DNA from: Brevibacterium oceani
GTDB taxonomy: Bacteria; Actinomycetota; Actinomycetes; Actinomycetales; Brevibacteriaceae
DNA length: 64,000 nt
Assembly: GCF_013623835.1 (NCBI RefSeq)
Contig: NZ_JABKDE010000006.1
Location: 62,001-126,000 of the forward strand
Direction: 5' to 3'
The position numbers were made by a program, and so were the translations under genes. Of this stretch, positions 26,783-36,709 are shown one piece after another. The notes under the pieces were generated by a model. The model made no database searches and had not been told where the DNA came from. It was given only the letters and a program-made list of their open reading frames with translations. Each line of letters begins with the position of its first letter. The first letter of the stretch is position 1.

Positions 26783-29700
26783 TCAGTCTTCGCCGATGAT
26801 GACGAACGAGGTGGGCAGCTGCTCCTGTTGGGGTTCGGCTGTCTGCTTCGGCGCATCACTCGGCTTCCTGGCCGGAGCCCGCTTCACCGGAGCGGCGGCA
26901 ACCCTCGTCGCGGTGTCCGCGCCGATCATCAGCGGCAGGTCCTTCGGCTCCTCAGGGGCCTGCTTCGCTGCGGTCTCGGGCTCGCTGTCGCTGCTTCCGG
27001 ACCTGTGGTCGGTTCGGACCTTCGCTTCGGCGCGAGCCTGGTCGACCGTCGCGGCCTTATCGCCGTCGACGGCCTTCGCCTCGGTGCCGGCATTCGTTTC
27101 GGAGGCACTGCTGGTCTCGGTTTCCGATGCGGTCTCCGAGTTCCGGGAGTTCGAACGACGACGACCGCTGCGCGAACGCGAACGACTCTTGCCGTTGGCT
27201 TCGGCGCCCGGCTTCTCTTCACCGTTTCCGCTGTCGGCTTCGTCCTTCTTCAGGGTGGCCTTCGCGATCGCTGCGACAGCTGATCGTGACGCGTCCGAGG
27301 ACACGGAGTCCTCATGCGATTCGGCTTCGTTCTGCTTCGACTTCGATCCGGAGTCGCCGCGGCGCTTCCGATCCCGACGGCTGTCGTTGTTCGACGAACG
27401 GTTTCCGCGGTGAGACTTCGAGCCGTCCTCTTCGGAGCCGGGCAGCAGCAGTCCGCGACCGCTGAGGTCGGCGCCCGCACTGACCATCGACTCGGCCAGG
27501 CCGGTACCGATGCGCTTGCGCGTCATCTGCACGAGTCCCAGCGAGGTCACCTCTGCGACCTGATGCTTCGTCCGGTCACGGCCCAGGCATTCGACGAGGC
27601 GGCGCACCACGAGGTCACGGTTCGACTCGAGCACCATATCGATGAAGTCGACGACGATGATGCCGCCGATGTCGCGCAGACGAACCTGACGGATGACCTC
27701 TTCGGCCGCTTCGAGATTGTTGCGGGTCACGGTCTCTTCGAGGTTGCCCCCGGAACCGGTGAACTTACCGGTGTTGACGTCGACGACGGTCATCGCTTCG
27801 GTTCGGTCGATGACGAGCGAACCGCCCGAGGGCAGGTTGACCGTGCGCTGCAGGGCCTTCTGGATCTGCTCTTCGATGCGGTAGTGATCGAAGACGTCCT
27901 CGTCCTCGTTGTAGCTGTGGACTCGGTCGAGCAGGTCCGGTGCCACGGATTCGACGTATTCGTGGATGGTGTTCCAGGCTCCGTCGCCGTCGATGACGAG
28001 CGAGTTGAAGTCCTCGTTGAAGACGTCGCGGATGATGCGCACGATCATGTCCGGCTCGCTGTAGAGCAGCTGAGGGGCGAGCACCTTCGTCGACTTCGAC
28101 TTCTTCTCGATCGTCTCCCAGCGCTTGGCGAGGCGTTCGACGTCGCGAGAGAGGTCAGTGTCCGCTGCGCCTTCGGCGGCGGTGCGAACGATGACGCCGT
28201 TCGAATCGCCGACGAGTTCCTTGAGCAGCTTCTTCAGCCGTGCCCGTTCGTTGTCAGGAAGCTTGCGGGAGATTCCGGTCATGGAGTTGCCGGGAACATA
28301 GACGAGGAACCGTCCCGGCAGTGAGATCTGGCTGGTCAGGCGCGCACCCTTGTGCCCGATCGGATCCTTCGTCACCTGGACGAGAACCGAGTCGCCGGGG
28401 CTCAGAGCGGTTTCGATGCGGCGGGCCTTGCCGTCCATCCCGAGGGCGTCCCAGTTGACCTCACCGGCGTAGAGCACGGCGTTGCGCCCCTTGCCGATGT
28501 CGATGAAGGCCGCCTCCATGCTCGGCAGCACGTTCTGGACCTTGCCCAGGTACACGTTGCCGATGAGGGAGGACTGCTGGCGGTTCTCCTTGAGGTAGTG
28601 CTCGACGGCGATGCCGTCTTCGACGACGACGAGCTGGGTCTGGTCGCCGCTTTCGCGCACGAGCATCGTGCGTTCGACGGATTCCCGGCGAGCGAGGAAT
28701 TCCGCCTCGGTGATGATGGGGCGACGGCGACCGGCCTCACGGCCTTCCTTGCGACGCTGGCGCTTGGCCTCCAGACGCGTCGAGCCCTTCAGCGAGGTGA
28801 CCTCGTCACGATCGGTTCCACGAGTGCGGGACCGACGACGGCGGCGACGACGCGATCCGCCGTCGGAGTCATCGTCATCATCACCGTCATCGGACTGCGG
28901 TTCGTCATTCTTGGACTGATCGGACTTCTCGTTCTCCGCTTTGGAATGAGTATCCTGCGAGTCGGAATCAGAGTCCGACTTATGCTTCGAGCCGCGCGAA
29001 TTCGAGCGTGAACCCCGTCGGGAGGAACGCGATCCCTCCTTCTGAGAGTCGTCATCGTCCTGGGATTCCTCCGAAGAGTCCTCGGACTGACCGTCCGCAC
29101 CGTCGTTAGAGTCATCACGGCTGCGCGATCGGCGTCCGCGCCCTCCACGGCGGCGACGCGGACCGTTCGAGCTCTCGTCGTCGTCCTGATCGTCCCGCCG
29201 ATCGGTCGCGGTGTCGTCGGTGTCCTCGGAGTCATCCCAGTCGTCGTCGGACTCGTCATCGATCTGCACGACCTCGGCGTGTTCGGCTTTCGGAACCTGG
29301 AAGATCAGGCCGCCGGCCGGGGGCACCGACGGGGTCGCCCGCGGTTCCGTCGGCGCGGCTGCGGCGGGTGCGGCTGGGGGCGCCGCGAAGGGATTGCGCG
29401 GATCGAAGCTCACCGAGGTCGGTCCTGCCGCCGAGTCGTCGGCTTCGTCACCGCTCTCGTCGTCCTCGTCCGCATCGGCCTCATCGTTCTCCGATTCTCC
29501 GCGGACGAAGGATTCGAAGACGAGTCCGCGGTTGGCGACGGCGTCGCGTGCGGGTTTCGGGCCCCTGCTGCGCGGGGTCGGCTCATCCGGTTCGTCATCG
29601 TCATCGTCGTCATCGCCGGTACGCAGCGATTCGGCCGCCTCGGCGATGTCATCGAGGCGCGCACGCACATTGTCGTTGACGTCCTCATGGGCGCTGCCCT

Positions 29701-29794
29701 TGTCACTGACCGACTGCTGCAGATTCGCCAGATCGGCGAGGATGCCTTCGGTCGGATCTGTCGACTCTGTGCCGTCGTTCGACGTATCATTCAT
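26783..29794 (-). CDS. rne: Ribonuclease E/G
   Basis: A 1003-residue RNase E/G, the endonuclease that processes rRNA and starts mRNA decay. The first about 400 residues are low-complexity: an acidic stretch, then Arg/Asp/Ser-rich tracts with repeated RRRR. The catalytic part begins with an S1-like segment (GNVYLGKVQNVLPSMEAAFI, DIGKGRNAVLYAGEV). It continues with DNase I-like motifs MTVVDVNTGKFTGSG and GGIIVVDFIDM, which carry the two metal-binding aspartates. The zinc-link CPxC motif that normally follows TRKRIGTGL is replaced by GADL (27464-27475). The C-terminal 200 residues are again basic and acidic low-complexity. The start at 29794 has GGGAG 5 nt upstream; the frame continues upstream without a ribosome site. 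Confidence 0.94.
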   Translation of the reverse strand: MNDTSNDGTESTDPTEGILADLANLQQSVSDKGSAHEDVNDNVRARLDDIAEAAESLRTGDDDDDDDEPDEPTPRSRGPKPARDAVANRGLVFESFVRGESENDEADADEDDESGDEADDSAAGPTSVSFDPRNPFAAPPAAPAAAAPTEPRATPSVPPAGGLIFQVPKAEHAEVVQIDDESDDDWDDSEDTDDTATDRRDDQDDDESSNGPRRRRGGRGRRSRSRDDSNDGADGQSEDSSEESQDDDDSQKEGSRSSRRGSRSNSRGSKHKSDSDSDSQDTHSKAENEKSDQSKNDEPQSDDGDDDDDSDGGSRRRRRRRSRTRGTDRDEVTSLKGSTRLEAKRQRRKEGREAGRRRPIITEAEFLARRESVERTMLVRESGDQTQLVVVEDGIAVEHYLKENRQQSSLIGNVYLGKVQNVLPSMEAAFIDIGKGRNAVLYAGEVNWDALGMDGKARRIETALSPGDSVLVQVTKDPIGHKGARLTSQISLPGRFLVYVPGNSMTGISRKLPDNERARLKKLLKELVGDSNGVIVRTAAEGAADTDLSRDVERLAKRWETIEKKSKSTKVLAPQLLYSEPDMIVRIIRDVFNEDFNSLVIDGDGAWNTIHEYVESVAPDLLDRVHSYNEDEDVFDHYRIEEQIQKALQRTVNLPSGGSLVIDRTEAMTVVDVNTGKFTGSGGNLEETVTRNNLEAAEEVIRQVRLRDIGGIIVVDFIDMVLESNRDLVVRRLVECLGRDRTKHQVAEVTSLGLVQMTRKRIGTGLAESMVSAGADLSGRGLLLPGSEEDGSKSHRGNRSSNNDSRRDRKRRGDSGSKSKQNEAESHEDSVSSDASRSAVAAIAKATLKKDEADSGNGEEKPGAEANGKSRSRSRSGRRRSNSRNSETASETETSSASETNAGTEAKAVDGDKAATVDQARAEAKVRTDHRSGSSDSEPETAAKQAPEEPKDLPLMIGADTATRVAAAPVKRAPARKPSDAPKQTAEPQQEQLPTSFVIIGED

Positions 29795-30060
29795 CGTTAC
29801 TCCCAGTCCGAAGACTCCGTCCACACCGTACGGATCTTCGGATCCTTGCATGGTCCTCGGGCGGACCGAAACTTGTGGATGGCACGTCCGGCTCGCGCTC
29901 TGCGCGTAGGCCTTCGGTGCTGCCTCATCTTGTTGTCGACCTACGAGGTCATACCCTCGACTCGGTGGAGGCACTTCTCCCGTTCGGTGTGGGAACAGGT
30001 ATCCGTCATGCCATTATGTCACACATGTCCGCTTCCGCTGAGGTTTCGTCGGCACAGGGT

Positions 30061-30089
30061 TTGCCGCTCAGGTCGTGGGCAGGCATTCT
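30061..30089 (+). promoter_or_regulatory. Leaderless promoter of the VKOR gene
   Basis: A -35 TTGCCG (30061-30066), 17-nt spacer and -10 CATTCT (30084-30089) lie 6 nt before the GTG at 30096, placing transcription start at the start codon. The divergent 300-nt region (29795-30095) also holds the rne promoter, which I could not place with confidence; candidates are a minus-strand CATAAT at about 30011-30016 and a TATGAC near 29950. Confidence 0.5.
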
Positions 30090-30095
30090 TGAGGG

Positions 30096-30743
30096 GTGAA
30101 CAGTGAACAGACTCTCTGCGCCGACGTCGACACCGAACCGGCCGCCTCGGCGTGGGTGCTCAGACGCGCTCCCTTCGGGATCTTCCTCATCATCGCCTCT
30201 GTGATCGGCTTCCTCGCGTCGTTCTCGCTCTCGGCGGAGAAGTACGACAAACTCGCTCATCCCGACGTCGTCCTCTCCTGCGACCTCAACCCGTTCTTCT
30301 CGTGCGGTTCGGTCATGGAGCATCCGGAGTCGGAGCTGTTCGGCTTCCCGAATCAGCTGCTCGGCATCGCCGCCTTCGTCTTCCCGCTCCTGCTCGGGGT
30401 CCTCATCCTCGCCGGGACGAAGCTTCCTGGATGGGTGATGATCGGGCTGAATATCGGACTGGCCCTCGGCGTGGTCCTCGTGATGTTCCTCTTCTACACC
30501 TCGATCTACAAGATCGGCGTCGGCTGCCCCTGGTGCATCATCGTGTGGACGATGACGATCCCGATGTTCGTCGCGGTCACCGGGCACAACGTGCTCGCCG
30601 GGCGGTTCGGCCAGAGGCTCGCACAGAGTCCGATCGTGCGCGTGCTGGCCAAGGAGAACGTCGCGCTGTCGGTGTTGTGGATGCTCATCATCTTCGCGTG
30701 CATCGTCGTCCAGTTCTGGGCGTTCTTCACCACCCTGTTCTGA
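30096..30743 (+). CDS. Vitamin K epoxide reductase (VKOR) family protein
   Basis: A 215-residue membrane protein with five hydrophobic segments. The VKOR cysteine pairs are both present: the loop pair in SCDLNPFFSCGS (C-x7-C) and the quinone-side CPWC (in GVGCPWCIIVWT). In actinobacteria such proteins reoxidise extracytoplasmic DsbA-like thiol oxidases and pass electrons to menaquinone, replacing DsbB. The GTG at 30096 is taken because a promoter positions the transcript start there; there is only a GAGGG run touching it. No fused thioredoxin domain is present and no DsbA gene is adjacent, so the partner lies elsewhere. Confidence 0.9.
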   Translation: MNSEQTLCADVDTEPAASAWVLRRAPFGIFLIIASVIGFLASFSLSAEKYDKLAHPDVVLSCDLNPFFSCGSVMEHPESELFGFPNQLLGIAAFVFPLLLGVLILAGTKLPGWVMIGLNIGLALGVVLVMFLFYTSIYKIGVGCPWCIIVWTMTIPMFVAVTGHNVLAGRFGQRLAQSPIVRVLAKENVALSVLWMLIIFACIVVQFWAFFTTLF

Positions 30744-30810
30744 GGTCTGGGCCGGTCCGCAGCTGGAGATCCAGGCCGGACCGGCATCACGACGTGCAGA
30801 TCTGCAGACG

Positions 30811-30852
30811 TGCAGAAGGGCGCCCCACTGCGTGGTGGGGCGCCCTTCTGCA
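30811..30852. terminator. Bidirectional terminator between VKOR gene and ndk
   Basis: A perfect 18-bp stem (30811-30828 with 30835-30852) and a 6-nt loop lie between the convergent VKOR and ndk genes. Confidence 0.8.
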
Positions 30853-30913
30853 TTCCGGCCTGTCTGAGGCGAAAGCGCTCCGACTGCGTCTGAGCCGCAT
30901 GCCTCTGCTCGTC

Positions 30914-31327
30914 TCAGGCGGGGTACCAGATCCCGATCTCCCGTTCGGCGGACTCTACGGAGTCGGAACCGTGGACGAGATTCTTCTGCGCCTTCTCTCC
31001 CCAATCGCGGCCGAGGTCGCCGCGGATCGTGCCGGGTGCCGCGGACGTCGGGTCGGTGGCACCGGCAAGCGAGCGGAACCCGGGGATGACTCCCTGTCCC
31101 GAGGCGATGATGGAGACGATCGGGCCTTCCGACATGAAGTCGACCAACGGCTGGTAGAACGGCTTGCCTTCGTGTTCGGCGTAGTGGGCGGCCAGCTCCT
31201 CGACCGTGGCCATGCGCAGATTCAGCGCGTCGATCCGGTAACCCTTGGCCTCGATGCGGGCGACGATCTGCCCGACGAGTCCGCGGGCGACCCCGTCGGG
31301 CTTGATGAGAATGAGAGTGCGTTCCAT
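30914..31327 (-). CDS. ndk: Nucleoside diphosphate kinase
   Basis: A 137-residue Ndk that transfers the gamma-phosphate from ATP to nucleoside diphosphates through a phosphohistidine. It shows ERTLILIKPDGVARGLVG at the N-terminus, and the catalytic histidine in KNLVHGSDSVESAEREI near the C-terminus. The start at 31327 matches the family and has GGAAGGA 6 nt upstream; a longer frame upstream is rejected. It is the last gene of the ileS-folC-DUF4233-ndk cluster. Confidence 0.97.
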   Translation of the reverse strand: MERTLILIKPDGVARGLVGQIVARIEAKGYRIDALNLRMATVEELAAHYAEHEGKPFYQPLVDFMSEGPIVSIIASGQGVIPGFRSLAGATDPTSAAPGTIRGDLGRDWGEKAQKNLVHGSDSVESAEREIGIWYPA

Positions 31328-31409
31328 TCCGGTCCTTCCAAGTTCGAGTGGACGTCGGTCCACAGTTTACCCGGGCGCCGAGGCGGCTCAGACCGGGTGT
31401 GGGCATGCG

Positions 31410-31775
31410 TCATTCGCGTGCGGCGACCTCGCGGTCGATCCGCGCCGACCAGTACACCGCCACCGCCCACAGGGCGATGAAGAGGGCGGCGACGAAGAAC
31501 ATCGATGTGACGACGAAGCCCGAGGCCAGCAACAGTACCTGCACGATCCAGCCGATGACCACGCCCGGCCGTCGCTGACCGATGCGACGAGGCAGCATGG
31601 CCACGCCGACGATCGCGAGCACCGCGATGACCGAGGCCCCGATGAGCAGCTGGCCGAGGGTGAGAGTCTGCGCTGATTTCACCTGCAGCCCGAAGGCCGT
31701 GAGCACCGCGAAATAGACCACGAAGAGTTCGCAGATGAGGATCGATCCGCACAGGACGGGATACTTCGACTTCAC
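31410..31775 (-). CDS. DUF4233-like four-span membrane protein
   Basis: A 121-residue protein with four transmembrane helices, at about 8-29, 41-60, 72-92 and 93-112. Its position between folC and ndk matches the DUF4233 proteins of Micrococcales. The function is unknown. The GTG start at 31775 overlaps the folC stop (GTGA), so it is coupled to folC. Confidence 0.8.
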   Translation of the reverse strand: MKSKYPVLCGSILICELFVVYFAVLTAFGLQVKSAQTLTLGQLLIGASVIAVLAIVGVAMLPRRIGQRRPGVVIGWIVQVLLLASGFVVTSMFFVAALFIALWAVAVYWSARIDREVAARE

Positions 31776-33157
31776 TGGTCCTCTTCCTTGCCCAGGAGCA
31801 GGCGGGCTTCGGCGACGGTGTAGAGCGACCCGGTCACGACGATTCCCGGGCTCTTCGCATCGACGGAGTTCGCGAGGTCGATGGCCTTCATGAGGGCGGC
31901 GTTGAGGTCGGGGGTGACGATGACGGAATCCTCATCGACCCACTCCCGGGCCGCCTCGGCGAGGTCCTCCGCAGGCAGCGCACGAGCGCTGAGCGTCTCG
32001 CTGACGACGAACACGTCGGCGCTGCGGTGGAGCTCTTCGAGCACCCCGTCGACGTCCTTATCGCCCAGCATCGCCATGACCATGACGACGTAGTCGAAGT
32101 CGAACGCCTCGTCGAGGGTGTCGGCCAGCACGTGCGCAGCATCGGGGTTGTGTGCGCCGTCGACGACGACGCTCGGTCCGGTGCGCACGAGCTCGGCCCG
32201 ACCCGGGGACGTCACACGCGTCAGGCCCTCGGCCACGGTTTCGGCGTCGAGGGGTTTGTCCTCGGTGCCGAGGAATGCTTCGGCGGCGACGATCGCGACC
32301 GTGGCATTGTGCGCCTGGTGGATGCCGTGCAGCGGCACGAACAGGTCGGAGTAGACGTCCCGACGCCCCTGCACCGTGATGAGCTGGCCGTCGACGGCCC
32401 GCTGCCGGTCGAGGAGTCGGAAGTCCCGGTCCTCGCTCAGCAGCGGCACCTCTCGTCGGGCCGCCTCGGCGTCGAGCACGGTCTGTGCCGCTTCGTCCTG
32501 CACAGCGCTCACCGCGACCGGGGCCGGTGCCGGGGAGGGATCGACGCTGCGGTCGAGGATGCCGGCCTTGGTGGCGGCGATCTCCTCGATCGTGTCGCCG
32601 AGGAACGCCTGGTGGTCGAGCCCGATCTTCGTGAACACGCACACCTGAGCGTCGGCGACGTTCGTCGAGTCCCACGCTCCGCCCATCCCCACCTCGGTGA
32701 CGACGACGTCGACGGGGGCGTCGGCGAAGACCGCGAAGGCGAGGACGGTGAGGGCCTCGAAGTATGTGAGCTTCGCTCGTCCTTCGGATTCCAGCTGCTC
32801 ATCGACGATGCCGAGGTAGGGCGCGATCTCGTCATAGATCCGCACGAACGTCGCTTCCGACACCGGTGCGCCGTCGACGGAGATCCGCTCGGTCACCGAA
32901 TGCAGGTGGGGGCTGGTGAACCGGCCGACCCGCAGGTCGTGGGCTGTGATGAGCGAGTCGAGCATCCGTGCCGTCGACGTCTTCCCGTTCGTTCCCGTGA
33001 CAGTGATGGTCGGGGTCGCCGTGTGGATGTCGCCGAGGACCTCGCACGCGCGACGGGTGGCGTCGAGGCGCAGTTCGACCTGAGTCTCTCCTGCCCGGGC
33101 CAACAGCAGGGCGTAGACCCGGGCGAGTTCGGCGCGGGTGGCCTCGTCCTCGCTCAT
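31772..33157 (-). CDS. folC: Folylpolyglutamate / dihydrofolate synthase
   Basis: A 461-residue Mur-ligase-family enzyme that adds glutamate to folates (and may make dihydrofolate from dihydropteroate). The ATP site [20 protein letters not shown] (about 50-69), the [17 protein letters not shown] loop, the [11 protein letters not shown] segment, [20 protein letters not shown] and the C-terminal domain motif [19 protein letters not shown] are all present. It overlaps ileS (ATGA) and the DUF4233 gene (GTGA). A short Asp-rich tail closes the protein. Confidence 0.94.
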   Translation of the reverse strand: MSEDEATRAELARVYALLLARAGETQVELRLDATRRACEVLGDIHTATPTITVTGTNGKTSTARMLDSLITAHDLRVGRFTSPHLHSVTERISVDGAPVSEATFVRIYDEIAPYLGIVDEQLESEGRAKLTYFEALTVLAFAVFADAPVDVVVTEVGMGGAWDSTNVADAQVCVFTKIGLDHQAFLGDTIEEIAATKAGILDRSVDPSPAPAPVAVSAVQDEAAQTVLDAEAARREVPLLSEDRDFRLLDRQRAVDGQLITVQGRRDVYSDLFVPLHGIHQAHNATVAIVAAEAFLGTEDKPLDAETVAEGLTRVTSPGRAELVRTGPSVVVDGAHNPDAAHVLADTLDEAFDFDYVVMVMAMLGDKDVDGVLEELHRSADVFVVSETLSARALPAEDLAEAAREWVDEDSVIVTPDLNAALMKAIDLANSVDAKSPGIVVTGSLYTVAEARLLLGKEEDQ

Positions 33158-36100
33158 GCCCGAGCCACCGCCAGACGGGTTCCCGCGGGCAGCTCTTCGG
33201 GGACGAAGAGATCCCCGGCGCCCTCGGCCGAACCGAACGTCAGTGACGTGGTCAGGGTCTCCCCCGCGATGAGGTCGGCATGGGTTTCGAGGGCCGTAGC
33301 CACCTCGGGGGTGGCTTCGATGGTCACGGAGATCCGGTCGGAGATGTGCAGGTCGAGCTGCTTGCGGATGCCCTGGATGGCACGCACCGCATCCCGGGCC
33401 ATGCCTTCGGCCTCGAGTTCCGCGGTGACCCTGGTGTCGAGCGCGAGGAATCCCGAGTCGAGCGCGGCGAGTTCCATTCCGTCGGTGCCGGATTCGGCGA
33501 CGGCCTCCAGGGTGTACTCCCCGTCGAGGAGTTCGATTCCGCCGCTGGACACGGTGCCGTCGGTGACGGTCCAGTCTCCCGTCTTCGAGGCCTTGATGAC
33601 CTGCTGGACCTGTTTGCCAAGGCGGGGTCCGGCGGCGCGGGCGTTGACGACGAGATTCTGCGACAGTGAGAATCCCGCGGCTTCGGCCTCGGCGACGTCG
33701 AGGACATCGACAGTGCGGACGTTGAGCTCATCGGCGATGATCGTCGTGAAGTCCTCTCCGAGGTCGGTGTCCGTGGCCACGGTCAGGCTGTTAAGCGGCA
33801 GGCGCACGCGCAGCTGGTTGGCCTTGCGCACCGAGGACGCCGTCGAGCAGATGTCGCGGGTGAGGTCCATGGCCGCGACGAGGTCGGCGTCGGCGGGGAA
33901 GGCCTCGGCGTCGGGGTAGTCGGCGAGGTGGACGGAACGCTGCCCGGTCAGCCCGCGGTAGATCTCTTCGATCGTGAACGGCAGCAGCGGGGCAGCGACG
34001 CGGCAGAACGCCTCGAGGCAGGTGTAGAAGACGTCGAAGGATTCGTGCGTGTCCTCTGTCCCGTCCCAGAACCGGCGACGCGAGCGGCGCACATACCAGT
34101 TCGTGAGCATGTCGAGGTAGCTGCGGACGAGTTCGCAGGCGGCCCAGATGTCCAGGCCCTCCATCGCTTCGGCGAATTCGGCGATGAGGTCGTGGGTCTT
34201 CGCCAGCAGGTACCGGTCGAGGACCTGTGTGGAGTCGTACCGGGTCTGTGCCTGGTAGCCGGACTGCTCCCCGTCGGGGCCGTCGGCGGCGTTCGAGTAG
34301 GTCGCGAAGAACTGCCACGTGTTCCACAGGGGCAGCACGACCTGCCTGACTCCGTCGCGGATGCCCTGTTCGGTGACGACGAGGTTGCCGCCGCGCAGGA
34401 TCGACGAGGCCATGAGGAACCACCGCATCGCGTCCGAGCCGTCGCGGTTGAACACCTCGTTGACGTCGGGGTAGTTGCGCAGCGACTTCGACATCTTCTG
34501 CCCGTCGGAACCGAGGACGATGCCGTGGGAGATGCAGTTCGTGAACGCCGGGCGGTCGAAGATCGCCGTGGCGAGCACGTGGAGCAGGTAGAACCAGCCG
34601 CGGGTCTGGCCCACGTATTCGACGATGAAGTCGGCCGGGAAGTGGTTGTCGAACCATTCGGAGTTCTCGAACGGATAGTGCACCTGGGCGTAGCTCATCG
34701 ACCCCGAGTCGAACCAGACGTCGAAGATCTCCGGGATGCGGCGCATCACGGACTTGCCCGTCGGGTCGTCCGGGTTCGGTCGGGTGAGATCGTCGACCCA
34801 CGGGCGGTGCAGGTCGACCTCGCCCGAGTCATTGAGCGGAAGGCGACCGAAGTCGGCTTCGATCTCGGCCAGGGAGCCGTAGACGTCGGTGCGGGGGTAT
34901 GACGGGTCGTCGGAGGTCCACACCGGAATGGGCGAGCCCCAGAAGCGGTTGCGGGAGATCGACCAGTCGCGGGCGTTCTCGAGCCATTTGCCGAACTGGC
35001 CGTGCTTGACGTTGTCGGGCACCCAGTTGATCTGCTCGTTGAGTTCGACCATCCGGTCCTTGAACTCCGTGACGCGGACGAACCAGGACGACACCGCACG
35101 GTAGATCAGCGGGTTCCGGCAGCGCCAGCAGTGCGGGTAGGAGTGCTCGTAGGATTCGTGGCGGACGAGCAGAGCGCTGCGGCCGGTCATCGGTCCTGTG
35201 TGGTTGCGCAGGTCCTTGATGATCGCCTTGTTCGCGTCGAAGACCTGCTCACCGGCGTAGTCGGGAACGGTCGAGTCGAAGCGTCCTGCGTCGTCGACGG
35301 GTCGCGCGGCGGTGATCCCGTAGGAGTCGGTGAGCTCCTTGTCCTCCTCACCGAAGGCTGGTGACTGGTGGACGATGCCGGTGCCGTCCTCGACGGTGAC
35401 GAAGTCCGCGGCGAGGATCGTGTGCATCCGCTCACCGAACTCATCCTGACGGCCTTCGAGGTATCCGAACGGAGGTTCGTAGGAGCGGCCGACGAGTTCG
35501 CTGCCGGGGAAGGTGCGCAGGACCTGCGGGTTCTCGCCGACTTCGCGAGCGTAGGCGCCGAGGCGGGCCTGCGCGAGGATGAGGGTACTGCCCTGCAGCT
35601 CCTCGGCACCGTCCTCGCCGGGGACGACCGCGACGAGCGGGATGTCCGGGTTGACGGCCACGGCCTGGTTGGAGGGCACGGTCCACGGAGTCGTCGTCCA
35701 GATGAGGACCCATTCATCGGCGTCGGTGAGCTTGTAGCCGATCGTCACGGCCGGGTCCTGACGCATCTTGTAGACATCGTCGTCCATGCGCAGCTCGTGG
35801 TTCGACAGCGGCGTCTCGTCCTTCCAGCAGTAGGGCAGGACGCGGTATCCCTCGTACACCAGCCCCTTGTCCCAGAGCTGTTTGAAGGCCCAGATGACGC
35901 TTTCCATGTATTCGACATTGAGCGTCTTGTAGTCGTTGTCGAAGTCGACCCAACGGCCCTGACGGGTGACGTATTTCTCCCATTCCTTCGTGTAGCGAAG
36001 AACGGAGGAGCGGCAGGCGTCGTTGAAGGCGGCCAGACCCATACGGCCGATCTCGGACTTGTCGGTGATGCCCAGTTGACGTTCGGCTTCGAGTTCGGCG

Positions 36101-36417
36101 GGCAGTCCGTGGGTGTCCCAGCCGAAGCGGCGGTCGACCTTCTTCCCGCGCATCGTCTGGAAGCGGGGAACGACGTCCTTGACATATCCGGTGAGCAGGT
36201 GACCGTAGTGGGGCAGGCCGTTGGCGAAGGGAGGGCCGTCGTAGAAGACGAACTCGTTCTCACCGTTCTCACCGGGATCGCGCTGGTCGATCGAGGCTGT
36301 GAACGTGTCGTCCTCCTGCCAGTAGCGCAGCACGGCGTCTTCGATGGCTGGGAAGTTCGGAGAACTGGAGAGGCCGAAGGCCGAGGTCGAAACCTTGGGA
36401 TAGAGAGGCTGGGGCAT
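33154..36417 (-). CDS. ileS: Isoleucyl-tRNA synthetase
   Basis: A 1087-residue class I synthetase of the long, eukaryote-like (type 2) IleS form common in actinobacteria. The HIGH motif is HYGH in [15 protein letters not shown] (about 62-76). The KMSKS motif is present in [15 protein letters not shown]. The editing domain lies between them ([20 protein letters not shown]), and the anticodon-binding domain and long C-terminal extension follow. The ATG at 36417 has AGAAGGA 5 nt upstream. The gene is preceded by a T-box leader with an isoleucine codon in its specifier loop, so translation is expected to rise when uncharged tRNA-Ile accumulates. Confidence 0.97.
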   Translation of the reverse strand: MPQPLYPKVSTSAFGLSSSPNFPAIEDAVLRYWQEDDTFTASIDQRDPGENGENEFVFYDGPPFANGLPHYGHLLTGYVKDVVPRFQTMRGKKVDRRFGWDTHGLPAELEAERQLGITDKSEIGRMGLAAFNDACRSSVLRYTKEWEKYVTRQGRWVDFDNDYKTLNVEYMESVIWAFKQLWDKGLVYEGYRVLPYCWKDETPLSNHELRMDDDVYKMRQDPAVTIGYKLTDADEWVLIWTTTPWTVPSNQAVAVNPDIPLVAVVPGEDGAEELQGSTLILAQARLGAYAREVGENPQVLRTFPGSELVGRSYEPPFGYLEGRQDEFGERMHTILAADFVTVEDGTGIVHQSPAFGEEDKELTDSYGITAARPVDDAGRFDSTVPDYAGEQVFDANKAIIKDLRNHTGPMTGRSALLVRHESYEHSYPHCWRCRNPLIYRAVSSWFVRVTEFKDRMVELNEQINWVPDNVKHGQFGKWLENARDWSISRNRFWGSPIPVWTSDDPSYPRTDVYGSLAEIEADFGRLPLNDSGEVDLHRPWVDDLTRPNPDDPTGKSVMRRIPEIFDVWFDSGSMSYAQVHYPFENSEWFDNHFPADFIVEYVGQTRGWFYLLHVLATAIFDRPAFTNCISHGIVLGSDGQKMSKSLRNYPDVNEVFNRDGSDAMRWFLMASSILRGGNLVVTEQGIRDGVRQVVLPLWNTWQFFATYSNAADGPDGEQSGYQAQTRYDSTQVLDRYLLAKTHDLIAEFAEAMEGLDIWAACELVRSYLDMLTNWYVRRSRRRFWDGTEDTHESFDVFYTCLEAFCRVAAPLLPFTIEEIYRGLTGQRSVHLADYPDAEAFPADADLVAAMDLTRDICSTASSVRKANQLRVRLPLNSLTVATDTDLGEDFTTIIADELNVRTVDVLDVAEAEAAGFSLSQNLVVNARAAGPRLGKQVQQVIKASKTGDWTVTDGTVSSGGIELLDGEYTLEAVAESGTDGMELAALDSGFLALDTRVTAELEAEGMARDAVRAIQGIRKQLDLHISDRISVTIEATPEVATALETHADLIAGETLTTSLTFGSAEGAGDLFVPEELPAGTRLAVARA

Positions 36418-36424
36418 GAGCGTC

Positions 36425-36660
36425 CTTCTGGGTCACTGCGGTCACTGTCACGAGGACGACAGTTGCCGCGGTACCACCTCGCTTATCCGCAGCCCGCCCC
36501 GATGGGGCCGAGCCGTGGATCGCTCATTCTCAGGACGCTGACGGGTCCACCCGTCCGGTTCTACTGAGGTCACCACGCATTCGTCCGCCGAGGCGGTGCT
36601 GTGCTGTCGTGGACCCGTTCTTCCGGATGCTCCCCGGTGATGGCCGGATCGATGCACTCT
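36425..36660 (-). promoter_or_regulatory. T-box leader of ileS with short Stem I
   Basis: On the minus strand the T-box antiterminator/antisequestrator signature GAGGTGGTACCGCGG lies at 36466-36480; its UGGU would pair with the ACCA end of tRNA-Ile. Stem I is the ultrashort actinobacterial kind: CCGG/CCGG arms at 36634-36647 enclose CCATCA, with ATC (36639-36641) as specifier in the terminal loop. No T-run terminator is seen before the ribosome site, so control is most likely at translation initiation, as shown for actinobacterial ileS T-boxes. A -10-like TACGAT lies just upstream at 36662-36667. Confidence 0.9.
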
Positions 36661-36709
36661 AATCGTATACCGTCGACTCCGCCCGAGACCACTCCGCGGC
36701 GGGACGGGC

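Noticed and set aside
27314..28324. A 336-codon plus-strand frame within rne
   Set aside because: It is antisense to the catalytic domain of RNase E and shows only the mirrored codon pattern.
32027..33919. A 630-codon plus-strand open frame across folC and ileS
   Set aside because: It spans two well-identified minus-strand genes, has no recognisable motif and a composition typical of the complement of GC-rich codons.
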